Source: Brachionus koreanus (lineage: Eukaryota > Rotifera > Eurotatoria > Ploima > Brachionidae). From it: DNA of 36,533 nucleotides. Every line of letters begins with the position of its first letter. Positions within the stretch are counted from its first letter, which is position 1. Location: NCBI GenBank assembly GCA_016987375.1, contig PJRA01000051.1:1-36533 (forward strand). Direction: 5' to 3'. This document shows positions 11,001 to 19,592 of the stretch, one piece after another. The notes under the pieces are model-generated. The model saw nothing but the letters and a program-made list of their open reading frames with translations, was not told the origin of the DNA and did no database searches. The position numbers and the translations under genes were made by a program.

Positions 11001-13127
11001 ATAATTGATCTTCAAATTTCACGTTGTTTCTAATTTACGATTCCGATATCTTTTTCTAAGTTTGTTTTAGTCAGTTAGATTTTTTTTCACTATCATTTAG
11101 ATAATATTTATATTGGCTATTGTTCATACCAATATGGCTATTGTACATTGAATCATTACTTTACATTTGTAAAAATTTAATTTAATTAACCATTATTTGA
11201 CCATTCTGTTATTTTGTTAAAGTCTACTTGTAATTATTGATGAATTATTTTGCTTCTAATTTTTTTGTTACTTCATTAAAATTTTTTGTATCGTCACATT
11301 ATCGCTTGACAAGTCCTTTCTTAAATCATTGATAAAAAAATATAGTCATAAATAAAGTCGGTCCTAAAACAGAACCTTGTGATACACCACTTTGTGTAGC
11401 ATCTGCCCAATCTAAAACATCGTTTTCCAATACATTTCTTTTCTTTCTATTTATTATGAATGTCAAACCAGCAATACTATACGATTCTAGCTTAAAAAAT
11501 AATCTCTTGTGTGCCACAGTATCAATTGCTTTGGTCAAATCCAGGAATATAATGTCGTCTGATTGTTTAATTAATGTCTGATATGTTAAAAAGTCCATTG
11601 TTTCAGTTATGTTGGTTGTGCATTATTTACTAATTGATGACATATACCGTTGATTAGAGTACTTTGTCAATAAACTACTTTATTTTTTTTTTAAATTAAA
11701 TTTAATGATTACATGAATAAGAAAAGAAACGAATGTAGGAACGATTTTTCTGGACTGATAGTTTAGCTGCTTGTGCTGACACTTTTGTTCTTAATTTTCT
11801 AAACAAGTGCCACTAAAAAAATTGTGATTCCAATAAAAAAAAAAATTGGCTTAAAACAATTGTTCTATTTTTGTTTGTTTGTCAAGGACGAAACCATATA
11901 AGCATATCTTGCACAAATGATACAGTTGTAGAACAATCAGAAAAAATACTTATGTTTATTTACAATACTTACGACACATTGAATCAACTGATCGGCTTGT
12001 ACATGACAAAATTTAAAGCTGAGCTTCTTCTAGTTGACATAAGCACTAACCAAAACTATTTGGACTTTATGTACAAACTGGGCGATGCTCTATTCACTTC
12101 GTTTAACGACTTGCCCAACTTTCGTGTCCGCTATTTGATCCGCTATGTTCTAAAATCATGTCTTACTAGTATTGTTTTTGACAAAGAGCTCATATTAGCG
12201 CACAAAAACAGTTTCATTCTCAAACTAAACGAATTGATGCTCGAATATTTCTTGCCGGCCATTTTAGCTCGAATAAACGAATCGAACAAACTGTTCGCTC
12301 ACAAAAACGAACAAAATTATTTGAACATGAACAAAGAACTGCAAAGTCAAATAATTAAAGAAAATCAGTACACGCTCATGTGCCGTGATCTAGTTGATTT
12401 AATGAGCACTTTTTTGAGCTTTTTTCAAGCAGGCGAACAACCAAAGACTGACGAAACAAACGATGAGAATCAAAATCAGGAAATGCTGGTCGAAAACGCT
12501 CTGGCCAAGGACTCGCAAAGCTCTCAAATAAGTGAATTGGCAATTTTTCTTTTGAAAAACAACAAAATTATTTACCAATCGACCATATTGTGTTTGTTCG
12601 ACGGTCTCAATTGGCCAGATAGCTATTGTTGTGTGCGTCTACTTCGGTTGTCTCAAAGCTTGTTGGACAAGCATCCAATAGTTGATCAGCCAAGCGAGCA
12701 ATTCGGTCTTGTTTTAAATGAACAAATAAGTGAACGAATATTTACTAATTGTTTGACTGGACTGCAGCTTCATGGCGAACATCAAGAAATAGCCAGTCTA
12801 TTGACCAATCTAGTGTACACTATTTACGAAAAGTCACCTATATTTTATCGACAAGTCTACAATCGGGTCATTACCCACATACCCAATTTGAATAGCAAAG
12901 TTTATGATGAATTTGTTTTGAAGTTTGATAAAAAAAGTTCAATAGCCGGAGAAAAAGTCAAAAAAGACTTGTTCAAAAAAATAATACAACCCATTGTTGG
13001 AAAGAATATTGGTCAGCTTCACAAGTATGACATTCATATACGTGTACTAGAACCTCTTAATTTAAACAAAAAAAAATTCTCATCTAATGAAACAAATATT
13101 TGTTCATTATTTGACCCCAATTATTGA
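8025..13127 (+). CDS. XPO5: Exportin-5, two exons
   Basis: Exportin-5 is a RanGTP-dependent karyopherin that carries pre-miRNA hairpins and other double-stranded RNA out of the nucleus. Exon 1 is 8025-10350 and exon 2 is 11887-13127. The phase-1 splice CATG|GTAGGT...CAAG|GACG gives an uninterrupted 1188-residue protein, close to the ~1200 of animal XPO5. Landmarks matching the family are HFGLQL, IKFKWNEF, IELIKREWPQNWP (importin-beta N-terminal/Xpo1 region, about 60-125), SQRRKDI, SRKG-DERKPL, and near the C-terminus GLQLHGEHQEIASLL, KKDLFKKIIQPIVGK and a final LFDP. The start is the first ATG of the open frame. A poly-A signal AATAAA lies near 13255. The single intron holds a LINE relic in antisense. 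Identity is secure; the only doubt is whether further minor introns exist. Confidence 0.95.
10351..11886 (+). other. Exportin-5 intron (1536 nt)
   Basis: The donor is GTAGGT and the acceptor is TTTGTCAAG, phase 1. The open frame on both sides joins at HG-RNHIS. This is the longest intron seen in the window; most of the excess over a normal short intron is explained by the antisense LINE relic inside it. Confidence 0.85.
10505..11665 (-). mobile_element. Decayed CR1/jockey-like non-LTR retrotransposon (RT and C-terminal part)
   Basis: Read on the minus strand, this gives successive pieces of a LINE reverse transcriptase. DIIFLDLTKAIDTVAHKRL (motif A) and SGVSQGSVLGPTLF (motif B) lie within 11326-11598. 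A degraded motif C (CDDTKNF) follows with several stops. KFEDQLLNCKAA, MLGILKKTF and RPNFYYAIPVWSSYL lie within 10837-11022. A tail resembling NRIVNVWNKLS is near 10545. The element is 5' truncated and broken by many stops, so it is inactive. It lies antisense within the exportin-5 intron, where it would not disturb the mRNA after splicing. Confidence 0.85.
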
Positions 13128-13822
13128 GAAAAAAAATAGAAAATTATTTTATTCTGTTTTTTGTTCAATTGACAACAACAACAACAAAATTGTTTATTTG
13201 TATTTAAAATTATTATTAAAATTAGAGAGTTTATTTTGTGTAATAATGTTTTATTAATAAAAAAAAATTTCATCAAAGTATTGAAAAAAATTTTTTCTCA
13301 TTTTGAAAATAATCACAAAGTCCAAATGAAATTTGCTATTATTTTCGTTCAGACTTATCAAAGTTTTAACCAATTCTTTAATTTTTTTTTTCAATTTTAG
13401 GCATTGTGAAATTTAAATAAAAATAAAAGAAAAAAAAAAGCATAATTATCAATTTTATTGTGTGACAGTAACATTCAAAAAAGAAGATCAACCAATTCAA
13501 TAATGTTGGTAAGAATGTACTAAAAAATGAAAAGTCTACTCTGAGGGGCACTACGTCAGTCGTTCTGCTTTGTTAATTTAGTTAAACTAAATTGACCTTA
13601 GAATATAAACTTTTATTAATATTAAACAAAAATTTTTCTTTTTCAAAAGCTAAAGAATCAAAATTTACCTAAAAAAAAAACAATAAATAATTACGAATAA
13701 TTTTTCAAGAAAAAAAAAAGAAATTATATTTTTTTGTGTTTAACTAGTTAAACACAAAATTAAATTCTATCTAAAAAAAAAACTGTTATATTTTCTTTTT
13801 TAGTCACCTAGACCCAGAAAAT
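13128..13822. other. Convergent intergenic region between XPO5 and the PhoPQ-related gene
   Basis: This 0.7 kb lies between two 3' ends. It contains a short (CAA)n run near 13170-13186 and AATAAA near 13255. Otherwise it is homopolymer-rich, with a single less A+T-rich patch around 13530-13570. No gene or repeat family was recognised. Confidence 0.6.
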
Positions 13823-15452
13823 TTAGACTAATTTTCCTAGGCATGTTTGAGCAAAACAATCCTCAAAAGGATAATACTCCGGAATTACATTTGTTTCAGT
13901 AGTTAAAATATTAACACTATTTTGTAAACTTTTAAAACTAAATTCAATAAAAAAGCCCAGCCAGCTATTAGTTGGTTTGATAAATGAAATTTCATATACA
14001 ATTGAATTAACTTGTTCAATTACTTTAATTTCTTTTCGTGTCGAAAACCAAACAACCGGATGTGGAACTGGTTTTGATGCATTGTTTGGATCGGCACTTG
14101 CCAAACGAAAATCTCTTCGTTTATTGTCCAGGGTTTTAGCGTAAAATGCTTGATAACTAAAAGGTCTTGGTCCATTAGCAGTATCAACAGTTGCTCTAAT
14201 AACACCATGAGTGGCATTGTTTGGCATTGTCCATCTTAATTTTGGCATAAAATTTTTCTCGTCCACAATACTTAGAAAAAATGCTGTAAAACTCTCAAAT
14301 TCACTTATCGCATGTGCTTTCATCAAATGTTCAGCATTTGGTAAACGTCTTAGCAATGCTTTTTGGCCAGTTGCTTCAATTAAATTTGACCAATATGAAT
14401 GAGTATCTTCGGGAAGAAAAAACTCATCACCACTGGTTGTCATAACCAAAATATTTGTATTCTTATATCTGTCTAAATAATTAATTGGATCACATATTTT
14501 TTGAAATTCAAAAAGTTCTCGTGTGTCTGCATATGTTATTACATTGAGCACATAATAAGGATAGAAAGCAAATGTCCATCCGCCAAGACATCTAAAATGA
14601 CTATGAAGGTTCTTGAAATAAATAAAAAATTTAGTTGGAAGAAAATTTTTTTTTTTTAAATTTTCAAATTTTACTTTGTTAATATCCAAAAAGTCTAAAA
14701 CAACTGGAACAGCTGAAAATACTCGTTGAGGATTTACTGCAGCCGATAACCAAGTAATCCAACCTCTTTTTGATTCACCAGCTAACATGAATTTTTCGAT
14801 TTGAGCCAGTTTATTTAGAGTGGCAAAATTTTGTACTGTGTCCATTGCTTTAACAACTGCTTTTGTCATTGGCAAATGGGCCAATAGTGTCGGATCAGAA
14901 ACTTTTTGTAAATACTTGTACCATGTCCATGCAATAAGTTCGTCTTCTCTACGAACTGTTCTTTGCGCATCATTATGTTATTATGTTTTGTTCGTTTGAA
15001 CAGCAAATACTGAGGTCAAACGTAGTTGTGTGCTGTCCGGATCTGGAAAACTTTTAAATTTTATTATATGCATTTAGTTTTTGTGTTGTTTAATTACTCT
15101 TGAGTGTTGTCATCACCACCAATGTAAATAAAACTAACATTAGGTCTAACAATTTTGTTCGGCACCGAAACCATCATCCAATGCCACCATATTGGCTGAT
15201 CAACAAAATTTTCTAAACAAAAAGAAGGCATTCAAAATTTTTCACATTTCATATCAAACTAAAGTTACTGATACCATCTTGCCATTTTTGTGATGTCATA
15301 TTTATGTAAAAAAGCTTATAGTCTGAAAATTGAATACTTTTTACTATTTCATATTTATAGTGGTCATCTTTTTTGGCGACATAATCGTCCAAAGGTGTCG
15401 ATACTATCCAACTTATAGAACTTAACAAAAACAAGGATGTAAATTTTTTCAT
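13823..15452 (-). CDS. PhoPQ-activated pathogenicity-related alpha/beta hydrolase, four exons, probably damaged
   Basis: The product matches the PhoPQ_related family (bacterial PqaA/AprA-type secreted hydrolases, also known in some protists and invertebrates). Exon 1 (15452-15275) encodes a signal peptide then TPLDDYVAKKDDHYKYE and NMTSQKWQDE. Exon 2 (15212-15098) encodes FVDQPIWWHWMM and FIYIGGDDN. Exon 3 begins at 15042 and contains DELIAWTWYKYL, HLPMTKAVVKAMD and GESKRGW (nucleophile Ser). Exon 4 ends at 13823 and contains LGGWTFAFYPY, SGDEFFLPEDTHSYW (Asp) and PNAEHLM (His). Introns are 62, 55 and 63 nt. The reading frames of exons 2 and 3 do not join with the best splice sites. Exon 3 also carries TAATAA where family members have a conserved stretch before the Glu-Asp-Glu-Leu segment. 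It is therefore likely a pseudogene, a damaged allele or an assembly fault. Confidence 0.75.
14612..14674 (-). other. 63-nt intron without stop codons in the PhoPQ-related gene
   Basis: Donor GTAAAA at 14674 and acceptor TTTCAAG ending at 14612 flank 21 codons rich in Lys, Asn and Phe that have no counterpart in the family. Removing them joins DINK to NLHSHFRCLGGW, the expected family sequence. The length is a multiple of three and contains no stop, so an unspliced transcript would stay in frame. Confidence 0.75.
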
Positions 15453-15689
15453 AATTTTGTTTATGGCTATAAAATAAATCTTGACTTTTTGAAATAATAA
15501 TAAATTATATTCAATATATAAAAAAAAAAGAAAAAAAAATGATTATTTATATTTTGTAAGATAAAAAATTCACGTGAATTGGTTTTATAAAGATTTAATA
15601 AAAAAAACGAATATTTTTTTGGAAATGAATTGACATTTTTAGGCTTTTTGTTCAATGTTGAAAATTTTCAGGACATTCAAAAAGCAAAA

Positions 15690-15760
15690 TGCACTGGCCG
15701 GGAATCGAACCCGGGCCGCCCGCGTGGCAGGCGAGCATTCTACCACTGAACCACCAGTGC
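15690..15760 (-). tRNA. tRNA-Gly (anticodon GCC)
   Basis: Read on the minus strand, the 71 nt fold as a standard cloverleaf. The acceptor arms are GCACTGG/CCAGTGC with discriminator A. The A box is TGGTTCAGTGGTAGA, the anticodon loop contains TGCCACG (anticodon GCC), and the B box is GGTTCGATTCC. It follows the common animal tRNA-Gly(GCC) very closely. T4 and T5 runs immediately after the 3' end (plus strand 15678-15689) can stop RNA polymerase III. There is no intron. It sits about 240 nt upstream of the PhoPQ-related gene, on the same strand, and is transcribed independently. Confidence 0.97.
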
Positions 15761-16919
15761 TTCTTATTAAACAAAACATTATTTTCAACACAAAAAACAA
15801 AACTATCATTTTTTTGAATCAATTTAAGAAATTTTAATGTTAAAATTGTATTAGTAAAATAGTTAGTGCATTAAACTTTTGCCTTTAAATTTAAAATAAT
15901 AATAGTATTAATAGTATTAAGAATAATAATAATAATGATGATAATGATAATAATGTGTGTAAAAGCTACAATAGGAAAAACTTGAGGTCGAGGCTAGCTC
16001 GCTATTGTAGCTCTTATTTTTTAGCAGATGCTTGTCAAGTCGGCATTTAAAGCGGTTGTCTGATTATCAAATCAAATACAAACAAAAACATTTTTATTTG
16101 AGCTTTGTAGGGTTTAGTGTTATCTTTATCAAACAAACCTATGTTTCGGTGCACCAGAAACATTTGTACGCTTTATTAGTCAAATAAATCTGACAATATA
16201 TTGTAGATTTTTATGTGTAAAAGTCATTTGATGTACGAATAGCATTCTGATTGAAAATGTCTGGACTATTTGACTCTATCTTCCTCTGAAGTCTTATAGG
16301 AGTAACCACTAACACTTAGTTGAATTATTGGGTGTAGCTGATAAGCTTTTTTTCCAATAATGGCGTAACAGTCCGAGAAAATTTTCATTTTATAAATTTT
16401 TTTAGAATTAAACAAAAACAAAGAGTTTGACATATCATTTAATGAAGTGCATTCTAGTCTAATCATTATTTTAAAATTTTATAAAGCTTTTATTCCAAGT
16501 TTTGCAAATGCATCAAATTTGCTTGAAGTAAAAAAATTTATACCCTAATTTTTTTTTTATAATAAAATAAATTCTGGTTGTATTTAAAAAAAAAAGAGAA
16601 AAAAACTGTGCCAAAAGTTAATAAATTTAAGCATTTAGTTTATAAAAAAAATGAAATATTTCTAACGCAATTGTTATTAGACAAAAAACAAATGAATAAA
16701 TATTCGTTTATTAGATAAAATTTTAAAATTCATTTTTGTACTAATTTATTTAAATTAAATGTTTTTTGATTTGATTAAATTCACACTATCTTTTATAATT
16801 GCATTTGTATTTTTTTTACTTTTTTTAATTTCTGGTAAACAAAAAGTATCAATTAAGTGAGAAAAAAATTATTTTAATTTTTTTTTTTTTAACCCATACA
16901 TAAAAGCCTGGTACTTGTT
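15761..16919. other. Intergenic region with an AT-rich microsatellite and a hairpin
   Basis: ATT/ATG trinucleotide repeats occupy about 15895-15957. The 11-bp perfect inverted repeat listed separately follows at 15964-16012. From 16030 to 16470 the base composition is less extreme than its surroundings, but no coding pattern was convincing on either strand. 16480-16900 is homopolymer-rich and leads into the COX20 promoter or 5' UTR. Confidence 0.6.
15964..16012. repeat. Perfect 11-bp inverted repeat (hairpin)
   Basis: AGCTACAATAG at 15964-15974 is matched by CTATTGTAGCT at 16002-16012. The 27-nt loop itself contains CGAG...CTCG around GCTAG. Compared with the nearby sequence the loop is G+C-rich. 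It could be a fold in a transcript or the remains of a small transposon end; no function can be assigned. Confidence 0.6.
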
Positions 16920-17048
16920 TTGGAGATTTTTTTTGTCCAAATTCGACTTTATCAGAGAACTTCTATCGCCAAGCAACAACAGCTCCAACTCGAACAAGTC
17001 AAATTCTTCACTGAACACGAGCCGTGCACGCCGGGACTAATCATCATC

Positions 17049-17510
17049 ATGGATGAAAACAAACAGCATGAGAAGCGCATCCAAGATGCGCGTGAAAAAT
17101 TTGACCAAAACTTGACCGACTTTAAACGCAAAAAAATAATCGAAATTCCTTGCTTTAGATCAACTTTTATGACAAGTTCTTACCTATCTTTTAGAAACAA
17201 TTTATTTAATTTAATTTTTTTTTATTTCCAAGGTATTCCTGTCGGTTTAGTGCTTGGATTGTTCAGCTATTTGGCCACTAGCAAAGTCAAATTAGCGAGC
17301 AACATAGCCATGGGCTCTTACTTGATCGTATCGGGCGGCTACTTTGCTCATTGCCGCTACGAGTTCAACAAACAAGTGGCTCAAAACAAAGAATTGGGCG
17401 ACATCATGAATCTGATCATAAAATACCGAGGCACTGAGCTTGAGCAACAATTTCAAATGAAATATAAAGAAAAACTAGAAGAAATTGATTCTAAATCAAA
17501 ATATGTTTAA
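17049..17510 (+). CDS. COX20: COX20, cytochrome c oxidase assembly factor, two exons
   Basis: COX20 (FAM36A) is an inner mitochondrial membrane chaperone for the COX2 subunit during complex IV assembly. The ATG at 17049 is the first in frame and opens MDENKQHEKR. The family landmark PCFRSTFM follows. After a 57-nt intron (17176-17232, GTTCTT...CCAAG, phase 1) come IPVGLVLGLFSYLATSK and GGYFAHCRYEFNKQ, matching the animal COX20 core, where WFHCRYNYAKQ is typical. Two membrane segments flank the splice point and residues about 65-85. The spliced protein has 134 residues (about 118 in human). The intron is stopless and a multiple of three, so an unspliced reading also remains open. A frame extending upstream to 16920 lacks an ATG and is taken as 5' UTR. 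Confidence 0.88.
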   Translation: MDENKQHEKRIQDAREKFDQNLTDFKRKKIIEIPCFRSTFMTSSYLSFRNNLFNLIFFYFQGIPVGLVLGLFSYLATSKVKLASNIAMGSYLIVSGGYFAHCRYEFNKQVAQNKELGDIMNLIIKYRGTELEQQFQMKYKEKLEEIDSKSKYV

Positions 17511-17793
17511 TAAATTTAGAAAAATTCTTTTTGTTTTATTTTTTAAAAATTAAAAAAAAATAAAAATTTCATTTAAATTTTTATCTAATGATTTTTTTGT
17601 GTTATACAAGAAATTATTCTATGTTCAAGTGGTTTAAGTCGCTTGAAACAATTAAAGCAAATCCAAATGTAAATTTTATTTTGCTTGTTTTTTTTTATTT
17701 TTTCAATTAAAAAAAAAACGCTTTTAAAAATGTAAAAAAAAAATTTTAAATTTAAAAAAAATTTATTTTTTATTTTGTTTTAGAAAAGAAAAA

Positions 17794-18324
17794 ATGTTAA
17801 TAAAAAGTGTTAGACTAATGCCTGTGGTGAGATCGTTGGTGCAAAAGAGAGCTTTGACAGCACAGAGCCAAGCCGAAGTTAAGCCGCCACAAATGGACGG
17901 CGAAAACAAGGAATACACTGCAAAGATAGTCAATTTGGTCGAGGAGATTTCCAAATTGAATTTGATCGAAGTGAGCGATTTAAACGACTTGTTGAGAAAA
18001 AAATTGAATATAAAAGACGTTCCGATGAGCTTTGCAGCTATGCCTGCGGGTGCCACTGCTACGCAAGCTGAGGAAGAAGTTGAAGAAGCATTGCCCAAGG
18101 CTACAAAAAGTTCGTTCAGACTCAAGTTGGTTAAGTTCGATGATGCGAAAAAAGTGGCGCTTATCAAAGAAATAAAAGCGCTTGGCGAAAATATGAATCT
18201 AGTACAGGCCAAAAAGTTTGTCGAGTCATTGCCTCAGGTGTTTAGAGACAACATACCTAAAGATGAAGCTGAAAAGTTAAAAGAACAATTTGAAAAAGCT
18301 GGAGCTACATGTGAAATAGAATAA
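17794..18324 (+). CDS. MRPL12: Mitochondrial ribosomal protein bL12m (MRPL12)
   Basis: The 176-residue product is the mitochondrial L7/L12 stalk protein, which recruits translation GTPases to the mitoribosome. Residues about 1-25 (RLMPVVRSLVQKRALT) look like a basic transit peptide. The N-terminal dimerisation helix region spans about 38-72 (NLVEEISKLNLIEVSDLNDLLRK, in part). A flexible Ala/Glu hinge follows at about 80-103. The C-terminal domain, about 105-176, has FRLKLVKFDDAKKVALIKE and AKKFVESLPQVFRDN, as in bacterial L12. It is a single exon. A TTTGTTTTAG acceptor-like sequence ends 11 nt before the ATG, so a 5' UTR splice or trans-splice site is possible. It lies 283 nt downstream of COX20 on the same strand. 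Confidence 0.95.
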   Translation: MLIKSVRLMPVVRSLVQKRALTAQSQAEVKPPQMDGENKEYTAKIVNLVEEISKLNLIEVSDLNDLLRKKLNIKDVPMSFAAMPAGATATQAEEEVEEALPKATKSSFRLKLVKFDDAKKVALIKEIKALGENMNLVQAKKFVESLPQVFRDNIPKDEAEKLKEQFEKAGATCEIE

Positions 18325-18907
18325 AATATTCAGTAAAAATAAAAAAGAATGATCTATTTCTTCTAGTTTTATTAAATTTTTTAAATAAAAAAAAAGTTTA
18401 AAAAAATATTTTTTATTTTTTAATTTATCTAAATTAATTAGTTTTTTTGTTTAGATCAGCATTTATCTAAAACAAATTAGAATTAAAAAATATCTATTTG
18501 AGAAAAATTTTTTTTTTAATTCAATTAGTTTGACTATTAGATAAAAATACATGCTGACATTGTTGAATTTACTCTGAAATCATATTATGCATTTGATATG
18601 ATATGATTGTAGATATTTAGTATGGCAATAATTACATTTTTTTTTGCAATAATGGTTCGCGGTCTTAGCCACCGGTCAGTCAAAATATTTATGGAAAAAT
18701 TAGCGAAATTCAAAACTAAAACTAGTTGCTAAAATCCGAGTCTTGACATCGGTCAAAACCTCTTCTCTTCTCTTGTCCTTGCTATTTGTTAAATTAACTG
18801 CAGCCTAAACCACTAACATTTTTCATTATGATTTGTAATTAGATTGGATTCCAATAAAATTTTTTTATAGTAAAGTCTTATTTTATTTATTGATTCCACT
18901 CAAGAAG

Positions 18908-18973
18908 TCTAAACTGGCCTCTACAGTGCTGCCCTAAAGAGATTGCAGCTTGGTGCAACTTGCTAAGTTTAGA
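18908..18973. other. Segment with nested inverted repeats (possible structured RNA)
   Basis: TCTAAACT at 18908-18915 pairs with AGTTTAGA at 18966-18973. They enclose about 50 nt of unusually balanced composition. Inside, GCTGC at about 18929 pairs with GCAGC at about 18945. The outline resembles a tRNA-sized fold, but there are no A or B boxes and no recognisable anticodon arm. It could equally be a remnant of a repeat. Confidence 0.3.
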
Positions 18974-19149
18974 ATAAATCATAAAGAAATATATTAATGT
19001 TTTTTATAGAAGACTCTGTAAAAATCAACTTTGACTTGAACTCAAAATAATTTTAAAATTGTCAATTAATTAAATAACAAAATAATTAAAAAGTTTTAAA
19101 GCATATTTTCTTCATTTCACTCTTTTGTTTAAAATTTTACATACTGTTA

Positions 19150-19225
19150 AATACTAACGACTTGCTAAACGCATGAGATATTAGAACAAATAGGTTTAAT
19201 AGAGTCGGTATTGGAGTTAATTTTG
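19150..19225 (-). repeat. Diverged fragment related to the 34.4/34.9 kb LTR-like repeats
   Basis: On the minus strand this shares a 20-nt exact match (19160-19179, complement of 34501-34520, ending in GCGTTTAGCAAGT). Upstream in the same order it has ACCGACTCT (19201-19209), preceded by an AACTCCAAT stretch similar to AACTACAAC. The match is partial and the outer limits are unclear. Confidence 0.55.
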
Positions 19226-19592
19226 TTCTTGTCTTTATAAAATTTAGTGACATTTGTCACATGGTCTGCTAGATAATGATTCCTTTTAGTCCATCATTTT
19301 TTTAGTTAACAAATTGATTAACACTTATATATACTTAGTTTATTTGGTTTCGATGTTACGTCTTCATCATCGTTGTTCTCAATATTTTTTTGGGTGCTTT
19401 TTTTAATACAAGAACTAGGTTTTGTGGTTATTGAGAGAAGCTAGTTGACTTTTATCATTATTAATATTAAAAAAAAATTAAATTTTTATTATTTCAAAAA
19501 TTTATTAAATCAATAATTAAAAAAAAAAGAAAATGCACAAATTTTTATTATTTAAAAAAAAAAGAAAAAAAAAACGACAAATCAATTTAAAT

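Larger units (their letters stand above)
18325..19592. other. Convergent intergenic region between bL12m and the GPCR
   Basis: This 1.27 kb holds no gene I can support. It contains a structured-looking segment at 18908-18973 and, on the minus strand at about 19150-19225, a piece related to the LTR-like repeats near 34.4-35.2 kb. The remainder is A+T-rich, with TTTTTAT runs serving as the likely 3' ends of the two flanking genes. Confidence 0.55.

Noticed and set aside
15655..15837. Open frame across the tRNA region on the plus strand
   Set aside because: It is the complement of the tRNA-Gly gene; the peptide reading is meaningless.
16266..16466. 66-codon open frame on the minus strand
   Set aside because: No domain, no homologue I recognise and no supporting splice sites. 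The more balanced composition around it is noted but not enough.
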